Positions 17,456-26,513 of a stretch of DNA of 64,000 nucleotides are shown here, in pieces. This DNA comes from Bacteroidota bacterium (GTDB lineage Bacteria > Bacteroidota > Bacteroidia > Sphingobacteriales > Sphingobacteriaceae). The stretch is taken from the NCBI GenBank assembly GCA_018266915.1, contig JAFDZM010000082.1, positions 46,743-110,742 on the forward strand, read 5' to 3'. Position numbers and translations under genes: made by a program. Numbering within the stretch: position 1 is the stretch's first letter; each line of letters starts with the position of its first letter. Below the pieces are notes generated by a model. The model searched no databases. It was not told the DNA's origin and was given only the letters and a program-made list of their open reading frames with translations.

Positions 17456-17552
17456 TTAGCGAATGAGTGAATTAGTGAATGATTGATTGAAAATATTCGC
17501 TAATTCACTCATTAACTAATTCACTAATTCACTAATTCACTAATTGATTGGG
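17456..17552. repeat. Intergenic repeat of the word AATTCACTA
   Basis: Left words GAATGAGTGAATTAGTGAATG are answered by GCTAATTCACTCATTAAC and then three head-to-tail copies of AATTCACT. It fills the gap up to the next ATG. Confidence 0.6.
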
Positions 17553-18350
17553 ATGAAATACAGGTTTTATTTATTTGCATTGATCGGATGCCTTGTAATG
17601 GCATCAGCTTGTAACCAACCGCAACAGAAAGTGGCCGCACCCGTTGCTCCGGCCAAGAAAGTGGATTTTGCTGATCCGTTCCGTTTTCATAAACTGATCG
17701 AAGTTTCTCCCGGTGAGGATTATGATGTGTTAAGTTGGGGCAGGGGATCGACTACAACTGGTTCTTATCTGATACTTCATTCCGATTCTTCGGGCAAAAA
17801 ATATACAACTACTACCGGCGATTTGGACGGCTCGATAGTCGATGTCTACAACTCAGATATGGACCTGGATGGCAACCCCGAGATACTGATACAAGCCAAA
17901 GCTAAGGACACAGCTAATTATGCAACCATCTACGCCTTCGAGTTCAATAACAGCAGAGCCAATAAACTGGATTTTCCAAAACTGACCAGCTCGCAGCGCA
18001 AAGGTTATCATGGCGATGACAATTTCTACATTAAGGAAGGTAAATTCATGCGCGAATTCCCGATCTATGACGGGAATGGTAAAGACGCTAAACCAACTGG
18101 ACAAAAACGCATACTGGAATATGGTTTACGAGGAAATAACTTTACTGTAAAACAATTGAGCACTGACTCGACTGATAATAAGACCACAACGACTAAATCA
18201 ACTGCTCCTGCAAAATCTTCTTTGAAATCTGAGAAAAAAGAGACTACTTCCAAGAAGAAGTCGAAGAAGCATACTGAAGAAAAGAAATCTAAGAAAAAGA
18301 AGAAAAAACATCACAAGAAGCAAGAGGATACAGACGACTCAGACAATTAA
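17553..18350 (+). CDS. Lipoprotein with Lys-rich tail, function unknown
   Basis: I start at the ATG at 17553 (265 residues); an upstream TTG lies in the repeat. The N-terminus is a lipoprotein signal with lipobox ASAC near residue 20. A mature domain follows, about 40-190, with strands such as DVLSWGRGSTTTGSYLILHSDSSGKKY and a hydrophilic DGSIVDVYNSDMDLDGNPEILI segment that recalls FG-GAP or VCBS loops. From about 205 the tail is Ser/Thr/Lys-rich, ending in long lysine runs and acidic DTDDSDN. The family is not recognised. It overlaps the convergent DUF72 gene by 12 bases. Confidence 0.65.
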   Translation: MKYRFYLFALIGCLVMASACNQPQQKVAAPVAPAKKVDFADPFRFHKLIEVSPGEDYDVLSWGRGSTTTGSYLILHSDSSGKKYTTTTGDLDGSIVDVYNSDMDLDGNPEILIQAKAKDTANYATIYAFEFNNSRANKLDFPKLTSSQRKGYHGDDNFYIKEGKFMREFPIYDGNGKDAKPTGQKRILEYGLRGNNFTVKQLSTDSTDNKTTTTKSTAPAKSSLKSEKKETTSKKKSKKHTEEKKSKKKKKKHHKKQEDTDDSDN

Positions 18351-19058
18351 TGAGATCATCTCTTCGGCATTTTTGACACCTACAGCGTCAAAGTCGTTGT
18401 TGAAATAGAACCAGCCTGTTTTAGCCCGGTCATTACTTTTTACTGTATTAACTACGCCCTGCAGAAACTCTTTTGAATAAGGTGATCGATAAAGATTAGG
18501 AACACCATGAAAACGGTAATACACGCTTGAAGTATTTATAATCACACCATCAGGCAATGTTGGGTGACTCATTCCACAGAATGTGATATTGTGTTCGGAA
18601 AGCGCTTTGTACACATCATCTCTCCACCAGGATTCATGCCGAAATTCAACCACATTATTAAATGACGGGTTCAAATTGTTGATGATACGTGCCAATCGTT
18701 CCTCATCATAAGCAAGGCGTGGCGGCAGTTGAAACAATACCGGCCCCAATTTTTCCTGCAAGCCATTATTGATGGTCTCATAAAAATCAGTGATCATCCT
18801 GGCAGAATCATGGAACTGCTTATAGTGCGTGATAGCCTTAGGCGCTTTTACAGAAAACCTGAAATGCTCCGGACTTTTCTGATACCAATTTTGAAGGAAA
18901 GACAATTGTGGGAAACGATAGAAAGTAACGTTCAACTCCACCGTATCAAAAAATTGAGTGTAGTAATCGAACCAGTTCTTCTGCGCCAGTTTCTCCGGAT
19001 AAAATTTACCCCGCCAATCCTTATAATGAAAACCCGAACAACCGATATGCCATTTCAT
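18339..19058 (-). CDS. DUF72 (YecE-like) family protein
   Basis: This 239-residue protein reads WHIGCSGFHYKDWRGKFYPEKLAQKNWFDYYTQFFDTVELNVTFYRFP from the start, the hallmark of DUF72 TIM-barrel-like proteins, with FRFSVKAPKAITHYK and FQLPPRLAYDEERL later. Biochemical role unknown. The 3' ends of this gene and the lipoprotein gene overlap, so the two transcripts are antisense at their tails. Confidence 0.9.
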   Translation of the reverse strand: MKWHIGCSGFHYKDWRGKFYPEKLAQKNWFDYYTQFFDTVELNVTFYRFPQLSFLQNWYQKSPEHFRFSVKAPKAITHYKQFHDSARMITDFYETINNGLQEKLGPVLFQLPPRLAYDEERLARIINNLNPSFNNVVEFRHESWWRDDVYKALSEHNITFCGMSHPTLPDGVIINTSSVYYRFHGVPNLYRSPYSKEFLQGVVNTVKSNDRAKTGWFYFNNDFDAVGVKNAEEMISLIV

Positions 19059-19102
19059 ATTTACCTTGTATGATAAATAAGTTGTGTTGGCGATTGATTG
19101 TT

Positions 19103-19705
19103 TTATCCGTTAAATAACTTATGCCGTTTAATACTTTTTCCTTTTCTTATCAGTACAGCATGATAAACAGAAGGTACATCGTTCGTCCAATTTTTGATGA
19201 TTAGAAATATACTGATAATCTCAAGCCGGGTAACTATTCCCAGGTAAAGACAAATGTTGAACAATATTACCGAGTGATTTACTGCAATGATCTGTATCAA
19301 TGTCGCGAACAGTGTAAGTGTCCAAATTTTTGACGAGATAGCATGGGTCGCAACTTCTTTTCTGAATTTAATAAAACTGATGATATAGCAAGTCGCCTCC
19401 AGACCGATAAGGATAAGTATTTGGACAAGGTTGCTTTTAAAAAATTTAGGAGCAATAATATAACAGGTCGCTACAACCGCAAGCCAAAAGAACTGGTCAA
19501 CGGTTGAATCCAATCTTCTCATCCTCTCAGTAGATATACCTAATCTACGGGCAATTATTCCGTCTAAAATATCCGATATTAAACCTAATGCGATCAGCGT
19601 TATTATAATGGCTCTGAAATAAACAGGTTGAAATAAGCTCAACCCAATAATGATAGCTCCAAGAACAATTCTTGAGTAGATGAGTAAAATGGGAAGTCGT
19701 TTCAC
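19103..19705 (-). CDS. CDP-alcohol phosphatidyltransferase family protein
   Basis: This 200-residue protein with about six hydrophobic spans starts at a GTG. The CDP-OH motif appears as DILDGIIARRLGISTERM, then RRLDSTVDQ. The four aspartates and the AR pair are in place, but the glycine expected after AR-x8 is methionine. The family joins a CDP-linked lipid to an alcohol in the inner membrane. The substrate (glycerol phosphate, inositol, other) cannot be told. The changed glycine makes activity less certain. The gene stands alone on the minus strand, divergent from the BatA gene. Confidence 0.8.
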   Translation of the reverse strand: MKRLPILLIYSRIVLGAIIIGLSLFQPVYFRAIIITLIALGLISDILDGIIARRLGISTERMRRLDSTVDQFFWLAVVATCYIIAPKFFKSNLVQILILIGLEATCYIISFIKFRKEVATHAISSKIWTLTLFATLIQIIAVNHSVILFNICLYLGIVTRLEIISIFLIIKNWTNDVPSVYHAVLIRKGKSIKRHKLFNG

Positions 19706-19756
19706 GCAATAAGGCTTTTAAAGAAAATTGTTACTAAATAAAGTATTAAATGGTTA

Positions 19757-19822
19757 ATCCGCAAGATCGCACATTTGCACATAAATTTGCACATTTGTAA
19801 TCAGCACATTCGCACATTTGTA
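19757..19822. repeat. Repeat of the word GCACATTTG upstream of the BatA-domain gene
   Basis: About five copies of CACATTTG or close variants occur head to tail. One of them, TAAATTTG at 19782-19789, fits the -7 consensus. The repeat may therefore double as the promoter. The same word family recurs at 30921-31071. Confidence 0.55.
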
Positions 19823-21874
19823 ATGCATTTCCTATATCCTGCTTTTCTGTTTGCATTAATATCGCTGGCTATCCCTGTTATTATCCATCTTTTCAATTTT
19901 CGCAGGTATCAGAAGGTGTATTTCAGCAACGTGCAGTTTTTAAAGGAGATCCAGGAACAACAAGCCTCACGCAGAAACCTGAAAGAGCGGTTAATCCTTA
20001 CCGCCCGGTTATTAACCTTATTGTTTTTGATATTCGCTTTTGCTAGGCCATACGTTCCCGGTAAAAATGCCACCAATGTTGGCAAGCAACAGGTAGTAAG
20101 CATTTTTATAGATAATTCATACTCTATGCAAGCCCTTAATAAAGAAGGGACTTTGCTGGATGAAGCCAAGCGCCGAGCGAAGGAAATTGTCTCGGCATAT
20201 AGCATCAATGACCGTTTTCAGCTACTTACGCAGGATTTTGAGGGCAAGCACCAGCGTTTATTAAGCCGCGATGAGTTTAATGATGCCGTGGATGCGGTGA
20301 AGGTTAGTCCGCAAAGCCGTGGTTTGCAGCAGATCATTAACCGGCAGCAAAGTTTATTGAATACGCAGCAAGGAAGCCTCCGGTCGGCCTATGTAATATC
20401 CGACTTTCAGAAAAATATGACCGATGGCAAGGCTGTAAAAGCGGACGAAGGTATACACTTTAATTTAATCCAGTTAAAAGCCAGTGAACTGCCGAATGTG
20501 GCGGTTGATTCAGTTTGGTTGCTAACCGCAGTTCATCGCCCTAATGAGAGCGAAAAGCTGGTTGTCCGTTTGCATAATTATGCTGGAGAAAAAGCTGAGC
20601 GAATACCACTAAAACTATTGATCAACAAAGAACAAAAAGCACTGGGCAGCTTTACCATCAGCCCAAGATCGGTACAAAACGATACACTGTCTTTTTCAGG
20701 TTTACAAAGCGGATGGCAGCGTGCCGAAATACAGTTGCAGGATAACCCGGTGACTTTCGACAACCAGTTTTATTTTACCTTTAATGTGCAGCAGCAATTA
20801 CCTGTTCTGTTAATTTACGGCGAAACACCTAATCCGTTTCTGAAGGCGGTATTTGATACCGATCCGTTTTTCGAAGCAAAACAGGCTGACGACGGCAATG
20901 TAGATTATGCAGCACTTAATACATATCCGCTGATCGTTCTAAGTGATGTAAAAACAATTTCTACCGGATTGGCTCAACAACTACATACTTATGTTTCCAA
21001 AGGCGGTACGTTGATGTTTTTCCCATCTGCTGATGCTGACCTGGTAAATAACAAGACTTTTTTACAGTCAATGGGAGCCGCCTATCCCGATAAGTTGGTG
21101 ACAGAAAATACCAAAGTATCAGCGATCAACCTGCATAATCTTGTCTTCAAAAATATTTTCGAATCCTATCCTGAAAATCCGGATTTGCCGGCGGTTAAGA
21201 AATACTACCAGTTAGGTCCAGGCTCAGGTAAAGGAGAAAGTTTGATGGAGCTGCCTGGCAAGCAGCCGTTTTGGACAGGCTATAACAGCGGTAGAGGCAA
21301 AGTTTATGTTTCAGCAGTTGCATTGAATGATGATTTCAGCAATCTGCAACGCCATGCCTTGCTGGTTCCGGTAATGTTTCGTATCGCTTTGTTAAGCGGA
21401 CACGATCAGCCTTTGTTTTATACACTTGGCGAAGATGAAAGTATAGAAGTACCGCCAATTCAAAGCAGCGAAAAACAAATATTAAAGTTGGTAAAAGGCG
21501 ATCAAAGTATTATTCCGGATATAAGGCAACAGGAGGGAAGCACGCTGCTTTATATCTCCGACCAACTGCAGCAAACTGGTAATTACGAACTGAAAAAGCA
21601 GGATAGTACGCTGGCCGTTTTAGCCTTTAATGATAACCGAAAAGAGTCGGATATGAGTTATTTGGATGCGGGCGCTTTGAAGCAAATATTTCCGCAGGCA
21701 GGTAATGTTTTACAGCCGGGTCAGGGCTCTATAAAAGGCGAAGTATCCGATTTAAATTTTGGCCTTCAATTATGGAAACTTTGTATAATTTTGGCATTGA
21801 TTTTTCTGGCAGCCGAAATTTTGCTCGTCAGGTTCTATAAGCCTGAAAAACAGCAGCTTTCAATCTTGTCGTAA
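19823..21874 (+). CDS. BatA-domain protein with von Willebrand-type domain
   Basis: I use the ATG at 19823 (683 residues), since the longer frame starts in the repeat. The N-terminus (MHFLYPAFLFALISLAIPVIIHLFNFRRY...VYFSNVQFLKEI) is the BatA/aerotolerance N-terminal domain with membrane spans at about 6-25 and 57-76. A vWA-like domain follows with D-N-S-Y-S (MIDAS DxSxS). A large periplasmic region comes next, and a last hydrophobic span at about 640-660. BatA-type proteins are linked to envelope stress and MoxR-partner systems. No MoxR gene is adjacent. The dihydroorotase-like gene follows 32 bases later. Confidence 0.85.
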   Translation: MHFLYPAFLFALISLAIPVIIHLFNFRRYQKVYFSNVQFLKEIQEQQASRRNLKERLILTARLLTLLFLIFAFARPYVPGKNATNVGKQQVVSIFIDNSYSMQALNKEGTLLDEAKRRAKEIVSAYSINDRFQLLTQDFEGKHQRLLSRDEFNDAVDAVKVSPQSRGLQQIINRQQSLLNTQQGSLRSAYVISDFQKNMTDGKAVKADEGIHFNLIQLKASELPNVAVDSVWLLTAVHRPNESEKLVVRLHNYAGEKAERIPLKLLINKEQKALGSFTISPRSVQNDTLSFSGLQSGWQRAEIQLQDNPVTFDNQFYFTFNVQQQLPVLLIYGETPNPFLKAVFDTDPFFEAKQADDGNVDYAALNTYPLIVLSDVKTISTGLAQQLHTYVSKGGTLMFFPSADADLVNNKTFLQSMGAAYPDKLVTENTKVSAINLHNLVFKNIFESYPENPDLPAVKKYYQLGPGSGKGESLMELPGKQPFWTGYNSGRGKVYVSAVALNDDFSNLQRHALLVPVMFRIALLSGHDQPLFYTLGEDESIEVPPIQSSEKQILKLVKGDQSIIPDIRQQEGSTLLYISDQLQQTGNYELKKQDSTLAVLAFNDNRKESDMSYLDAGALKQIFPQAGNVLQPGQGSIKGEVSDLNFGLQLWKLCIILALIFLAAEILLVRFYKPEKQQLSILS

Positions 21875-21906
21875 GTCGAAAATATTCCATTCTTAAAGCA
21901 GCGCTA

Positions 21907-23160
21907 ATGAATTTGCTTATCAAATCTGCAACTATATCTGACCCGGGTTCGCCCTTTAACCAGCAAGTTGTTGATGTATTGATCGAAAAAGGACACATCA
22001 CCAAAATTGCCCCGACTATTACTTCTGATCACGAAATTTTTGATGCCAAAGGCAAATACCTTGCCCCGGGCTTTTTTGATCTGAACTGTAATATCGGCGA
22101 GCTTGGACTGGAAACAAAGGAAGATTTGCATACCGGTACACAAGCAGCAGCAGCAGGCGGTTTTACAGGTGTAGCTTTGATGCCAAATACTCAGCCACCA
22201 GTTCATTCCAAAGCGGAGATAGAATACCTGATGAACCGCGCAAAAAACAACCTGGTTGATTTTTATCCTTTAGGTGCGATCTCACACAAAAGAGAAGGTA
22301 AAGACCTGGCTGAAATGTATGATATGTACCAAAGCGGTGCAAAAGCATTTACCGACGGCAATCGTCCGGTACAGGATGCAGGCCTGATGGAACGGGCATT
22401 GTTATATACCAAAGGCTTTAATGCACTGGTACTATCATATCCTGAGGATACCGCCATTGCCGGAAAAGCAAAAGTGCATGAAGGTGAAATAAGTACGTTG
22501 CTGGGCATGAAGGGTATTCCTTCACTGGCTGAGGAATTGATGGTAGCCCGCGACCTTTATCTGGCTGAATACACTGAATCGAGAATACATTTTAGTACGA
22601 TATCAACCGAGCGTTCAGTCGACCTGATCCGCGAAGCGAAGAAGAAAGGCTTGCAAGTGAGTTGCGACGTTGCAGTTCATCATTTGCTGTTGACTGATGA
22701 AGCTTTGATGGGCTTCGACAGTCAATATAAAGTGAAACCACCTTTGCGTACACAGAAAGATGTAAAAGCCTTATTAAAGGGGTTAAAGGATGGCACCATC
22801 GACGCTATCGTATCTCAACATACACCGCATGAAGTAGAATTTAAAAATGTTGAATTCGAAATGGCTGAATTTGGTATGATCGGCCTGCAGACTGCTTTTG
22901 CTACAGCGCTTGAGGCGGGATTAAGTGTAGAAACGATCATTGAGAAGATGGCGGTCAATCCACGTAAAATATTGAATGTTGAAGTGCCTGTGATTGCTGA
23001 AGGGCGGGAAGCAAACCTGGTTGTTCTGGATAAAGACGCGGAGTGGACATACGATAAATCAAATAATAAGTCGAAATCTTATAATTCTCCGTTCATCGGG
23101 AAAAAACTTAAGGGCTCAATTTTGTTAACCTATAACAACAATAAGCAATTTAAATCTTAA
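21907..23160 (+). CDS. Dihydroorotase-like protein that lacks the metal ligands (pseudoenzyme)
   Basis: This 417-residue protein has the class I dihydroorotase fold: APGFFDLNCN, MPNTQPP at 92-98, GAKAFTDG at 144-151, and the amidohydrolase end with NPRKILN. Every recognised metal-ligand motif is altered. The DxHxH motif reads DLNCN (N60, N62). The HxED-type histidine is Y178. The second His motif reads IHFSTIST with T231. The ATDHAPH aspartate is Q304. It should not bind zinc. In other bacteria, inactive PyrC' proteins act as scaffolds for aspartate transcarbamoylase, which is a likely role here. A true dihydroorotase should exist elsewhere. The next gene starts 3 bases after the stop. Confidence 0.85.
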   Translation: MNLLIKSATISDPGSPFNQQVVDVLIEKGHITKIAPTITSDHEIFDAKGKYLAPGFFDLNCNIGELGLETKEDLHTGTQAAAAGGFTGVALMPNTQPPVHSKAEIEYLMNRAKNNLVDFYPLGAISHKREGKDLAEMYDMYQSGAKAFTDGNRPVQDAGLMERALLYTKGFNALVLSYPEDTAIAGKAKVHEGEISTLLGMKGIPSLAEELMVARDLYLAEYTESRIHFSTISTERSVDLIREAKKKGLQVSCDVAVHHLLLTDEALMGFDSQYKVKPPLRTQKDVKALLKGLKDGTIDAIVSQHTPHEVEFKNVEFEMAEFGMIGLQTAFATALEAGLSVETIIEKMAVNPRKILNVEVPVIAEGREANLVVLDKDAEWTYDKSNNKSKSYNSPFIGKKLKGSILLTYNNNKQFKS

Positions 23161-23163
23161 CCT

Positions 23164-23832
23164 ATGATCGACCCAAAAATAGAAGCAGCTTTAAAAGCAG
23201 CTTTGAACGCTTTCTCGCGTTACAACAATCTCGATACTGCATCATTAACTGCCAGGTTCCAGGACGTATTTGCATCTGACGAAGATTTCCTGAGCAAGGC
23301 GGACATGATGGATGAGGTGTTCGATGATAATCCAAATATCGAATCGTTACGCGAAGTATTCTTTGATCTACTGATGGTGAACTTCTTCAGCGCTGATGTA
23401 AAGAAGCTGGAAGAAGATTACCTGGAATCACAGGAGTGGGAAGAGATAGAAGAGGAGACTTTGGACAGGGGAACGGAATTATTGAACCTGTTACTTTACC
23501 TGAACGAATGTGAAGATGAAGACATTGAACCGGAATTGAGCGATTACCTGAAAGAGTTTTTGCTGGTCGATGAAGATGAATTCCAGGATGAATACCGTAT
23601 TTATGAGCCGGTGATCGAAAACCAGATTTTGATGGAAAGCCAGGTATCAGAAATTAGTCGTGCAGCTAAAGCGCTGCCGGGTGATTCGGAGATCAAAGAG
23701 ATATTTTACCCGATGATGTGTTTTTTCCATGGTGCAGCAGCCGGCGAGTATGAAAAAGAAAAAATAGCCGCCAATGCGATTGAGAAAGACTTTGATATGG
23801 CGGTTTTAGAGATATTGATCAGTTTTAATTAA
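23164..23832 (+). CDS. Acidic helical protein of unknown function
   Basis: This 222-residue, strongly acidic cytoplasmic protein has many Glu/Asp runs (for example EEDYLESQEWEEIEEET and DEDEFQDEY) and no signal peptide or membrane span. I do not recognise the family. It starts 3 bases after the dihydroorotase-like gene, so the two are probably translationally coupled and may work together. The next gene begins 8 bases after its stop. Confidence 0.7.
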   Translation: MIDPKIEAALKAALNAFSRYNNLDTASLTARFQDVFASDEDFLSKADMMDEVFDDNPNIESLREVFFDLLMVNFFSADVKKLEEDYLESQEWEEIEEETLDRGTELLNLLLYLNECEDEDIEPELSDYLKEFLLVDEDEFQDEYRIYEPVIENQILMESQVSEISRAAKALPGDSEIKEIFYPMMCFFHGAAAGEYEKEKIAANAIEKDFDMAVLEILISFN

Positions 23833-23840
23833 GATTTTAG

Positions 23841-24437
23841 ATGGGAATAGTTATCAGCAGGGATTTAAAAAAGTATTCGATAATCAATGGTTTAATATTA
23901 GGACTGGTCCTGCTGGCTTTTAATATTATCAGCTTTTACCTCATCACCACAATTGTAAAATCTCCGCTTGGGGTAATTGGAGTGCCTTATGTCTTCTCAA
24001 TTATTTTGCCTATACCTTGCGCCATTATTATGGTTTACAAATTACGCGCAGAGATGAAGTGGGAATGGAATTTCAGAGTGGCTACGTCGGGTATATTTAT
24101 TATGTTTCTTGTTTCCTACTTTATAATAAATATTGGGAGAGACCAGATATTTGCGCGTTTTATTGAACCGAATATGGGGCAAAAAATCGAGCAGGTTTTA
24201 CTTGATGCTGCCCCGGTTGCTTTAAAGAAGGCCAACGCTACAGATAAGCAGATTGCTGACAAACAAAAGGAAATAAAGGATCAATTCGACGCTCAAGATA
24301 AAATAACTATAGGGCAACAGATACAATCTCATGTGACCTACACAATTTTGATATTTGTTGTTGCTTTGATCTTCGCAGCACTGTTTAAAAGACCTGCAAG
24401 AGGTTACGATACAGTAACTATAAGTAATGCTCAATAA
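23841..24437 (+). CDS. DUF4199-type membrane protein, first copy
   Basis: This 198-residue protein has four hydrophobic spans (about 16-35, 47-66, 86-103, 166-184) and a long charged helix between the third and fourth (KKANATDKQIADKQKEIKDQFDAQ). This is the DUF4199 arrangement. It lies 8 bases after the acidic gene and 92 bases before a second DUF4199 gene. Function unknown, inner membrane. Confidence 0.7.
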   Translation: MGIVISRDLKKYSIINGLILGLVLLAFNIISFYLITTIVKSPLGVIGVPYVFSIILPIPCAIIMVYKLRAEMKWEWNFRVATSGIFIMFLVSYFIINIGRDQIFARFIEPNMGQKIEQVLLDAAPVALKKANATDKQIADKQKEIKDQFDAQDKITIGQQIQSHVTYTILIFVVALIFAALFKRPARGYDTVTISNAQ

Positions 24438-24529
24438 TCTGCGCCAATTATTTGTTCCTGACCAACAGTGGTAATTGATAATATCTAATTAGTATATTAG
24501 AGTAAATTATCAACCCTAAAACCCTCAAA

Positions 24530-25072
24530 ATGGAACAAGCAACAGCACCAAGTTCGGCCAAAGTAGCTATTAAATGGTCTTTAATCTACGTATTAGTAGC
24601 TATCGTAATTACCTATGGATCTGAAATAGCAAAACTGAGTATTAACTCACCTGTAAAATATGTTACGTATGTCGCCCTTATCATTTTCTTGCTATTAGCA
24701 CAAAAGGAACACAGAGATAAACTCGGCGGCTATATTAAATTTGGCGAGGCCTTTGTCACCGGGTTACTGTATGGGATATTTGCCGGTATATTAACGGCGA
24801 TATTCGTATACATTTATCTTGCCGTTTTAAGCCCTGAAGTATTTGCACAAGCGTTGGATCAGCAAAGACAAACCATGGTTGATGGCGGTAAATTATCGGG
24901 TGATCAGATTGACCAGGCAATGGATATTGCTAAAAAGTATGGCGCGATCTTCGGTGCTGTGGGAACTGTGTTTATTTACTCTATTCTTGGTGTGATAGTT
25001 GGCTTGATTGGAGCGGCCATCCTGAAAAAAGAGCCTTCAATTTATAATACCCCGGATTCTTCAACTGTTTGA
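24530..25072 (+). CDS. DUF4199 domain-containing membrane protein, second copy
   Basis: This 180-residue protein has four spans and the FGEAFVTGLLYGIFAGILTAIFVYIYLAVL segment typical of DUF4199. An amphipathic helix before the last span (QALDQQRQTMVDGGKLSGDQIDQAMDIAKKYG) parallels the charged helix of the previous gene, so the two probably arose by duplication. A strong terminator follows at 25092. Confidence 0.85.
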   Translation: MEQATAPSSAKVAIKWSLIYVLVAIVITYGSEIAKLSINSPVKYVTYVALIIFLLLAQKEHRDKLGGYIKFGEAFVTGLLYGIFAGILTAIFVYIYLAVLSPEVFAQALDQQRQTMVDGGKLSGDQIDQAMDIAKKYGAIFGAVGTVFIYSILGVIVGLIGAAILKKEPSIYNTPDSSTV

Positions 25073-25091
25073 TTCGTTACAGGTATTAAAT

Positions 25092-25127
25092 AAAAAGCGC
25101 CCCGATTAATCAATCGGGGCGCTTTTT
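25092..25127. terminator. Strong bidirectional terminator
   Basis: AAAAAGCGCCCCGATT (25092-25107) and AATCGGGGCGCTTTTT (25112-25127) form a perfect 16-bp stem around AATC. A run of A on one side and T on the other lets it end both the DUF4199 transcript and the convergent rseP operon. Confidence 0.93.
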
Positions 25128-25137
25128 ATTGGGGTTG

Positions 25138-25174
25138 AATCAGTCAACCACTTAACCACTCACCACTTAACCAC
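25138..25174. repeat. Short repeat of the word ACCACTTA
   Basis: CAACCACTTAACCACTCACC is followed by ACTTAACCAC just before the rseP stop codon. It is a one-sided (direct) version of the gap repeats. Confidence 0.4.
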
Positions 25175-25175
25175 A

Positions 25176-26501
25176 TTATTTCTTCACGATCTGTTTTACA
25201 ATATCATTTCCGAAAGCAAATACCATCAGGCAGATCAATAACACAAAGCCTACTATTTGCGCTCTTTCAAGGAATTTATCACTTAGCGGTTTACCTTTTA
25301 TCATTTCGATCAACAGGAACAAAGCATGACCGCCATCTAACGCCGGAATAGGCAACAAATTCATTAATGCCAGTACCATTGACAATAAACCCACAAGGTT
25401 CCAGAAGCGCAACCAATCCACATGGCTGCCAAACATTACAGCAATGCCAATTGGGCTCGATATTGCTTTACGAGCCTTTACCTGGCCTGTGAAAATCTTA
25501 CTAAGCGCTTTAGACTGATCAGTAAAAGTACCCCATGCTTTTGAAGCGCCAACAGGTAGCGAACCAAAAAAACCAAAATGGATAGTTTCGTCTTTTGGCA
25601 GAATTATCTTAGGAAGGAAGCCTAAAGTACCGTCTTTTGATATCTGCGCTTGTTGCTGGCGGGTAACGTTATTATGCCAAATGGTTAATTCAACCTGTTT
25701 GTTTTTGTAGCCCTGTAAGGAGGATTGCACTTCATCAAAGAATGGTGTTTTTTGTCCGTTAATAGCTATAATACTATCCCCTTTGGCCAGGCCTGCCTTT
25801 TGAGCGCCACTATTAGGCGAAATTGCATCAATAGCAAATTTCACCCTGGGTTTTACGAACTCGGCTATACCATAATCAGATAGATCATTTAGGATTGTGC
25901 CGGGAACAGTTATTGACACCTCTTTATCACCGCGTTCAACGGTCAAAACGCTATTGCCTAACAATACTTTTGAACTTATTAGTTCGTCAAAATATTCGAT
26001 GTGTTTGCCATTTACAGCAGTGATCTTGTCACCCGGTTGCAGACCGATCTTTTTACCAATGATACCCGGAGCAATACCGTATTTCAGGTTATCATTTGGG
26101 GTTTGGGTTTCGCCATATTTTAGGGTAATCACCCAAAAGATAAGGATACCCAGTATGATATTTACAGTAATACCGCCCAACATCACGATCAGACGTTGCC
26201 AGGCCGGTTTTGAGCGGAACTCCCAGGGTTGCGGCGGACCGGCCATTTGCTCTGTATCCATCGATTCATCGATCATACCAGCGATTTTTACGTACCCACC
26301 CAAAGGCAACCAGCCAATACCATACTCAACACCTTTATAATTGAATTTGAACAGGCTTACACCCCATGCATCAAAAAATAGGTAGAATTTCTCCACCTTA
26401 ATACCAAAGGCACGCGCCGCTATAAAGTGGCCAAACTCATGCAATATTACCAGAATAGAAAGGCCCAGCAACAACTGGCCCACCATGATCACTATGCTCA
26501 T
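25176..26501 (-). CDS. rseP: Site-2 protease RseP
   Basis: This 441-residue inner-membrane zinc protease cuts membrane-embedded anti-sigma factors and cleared signal peptides. The HEFGH zinc motif is at 21-25 in the first span. Two PDZ domains lie in the periplasmic part (about 120-290; LQPGDKITAVNG and LAKGDSIIAINGQ). The third zinc ligand is in NLLPIPALDGGH in the C-terminal spans. It is the last gene of a five-gene operon, 12 bases after dxr, and ends at the strong terminator. Confidence 0.95.
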   Translation of the reverse strand: MSIVIMVGQLLLGLSILVILHEFGHFIAARAFGIKVEKFYLFFDAWGVSLFKFNYKGVEYGIGWLPLGGYVKIAGMIDESMDTEQMAGPPQPWEFRSKPAWQRLIVMLGGITVNIILGILIFWVITLKYGETQTPNDNLKYGIAPGIIGKKIGLQPGDKITAVNGKHIEYFDELISSKVLLGNSVLTVERGDKEVSITVPGTILNDLSDYGIAEFVKPRVKFAIDAISPNSGAQKAGLAKGDSIIAINGQKTPFFDEVQSSLQGYKNKQVELTIWHNNVTRQQQAQISKDGTLGFLPKIILPKDETIHFGFFGSLPVGASKAWGTFTDQSKALSKIFTGQVKARKAISSPIGIAVMFGSHVDWLRFWNLVGLLSMVLALMNLLPIPALDGGHALFLLIEMIKGKPLSDKFLERAQIVGFVLLICLMVFAFGNDIVKQIVKK

Positions 26502-26513
26502 TCGTTATTTATA

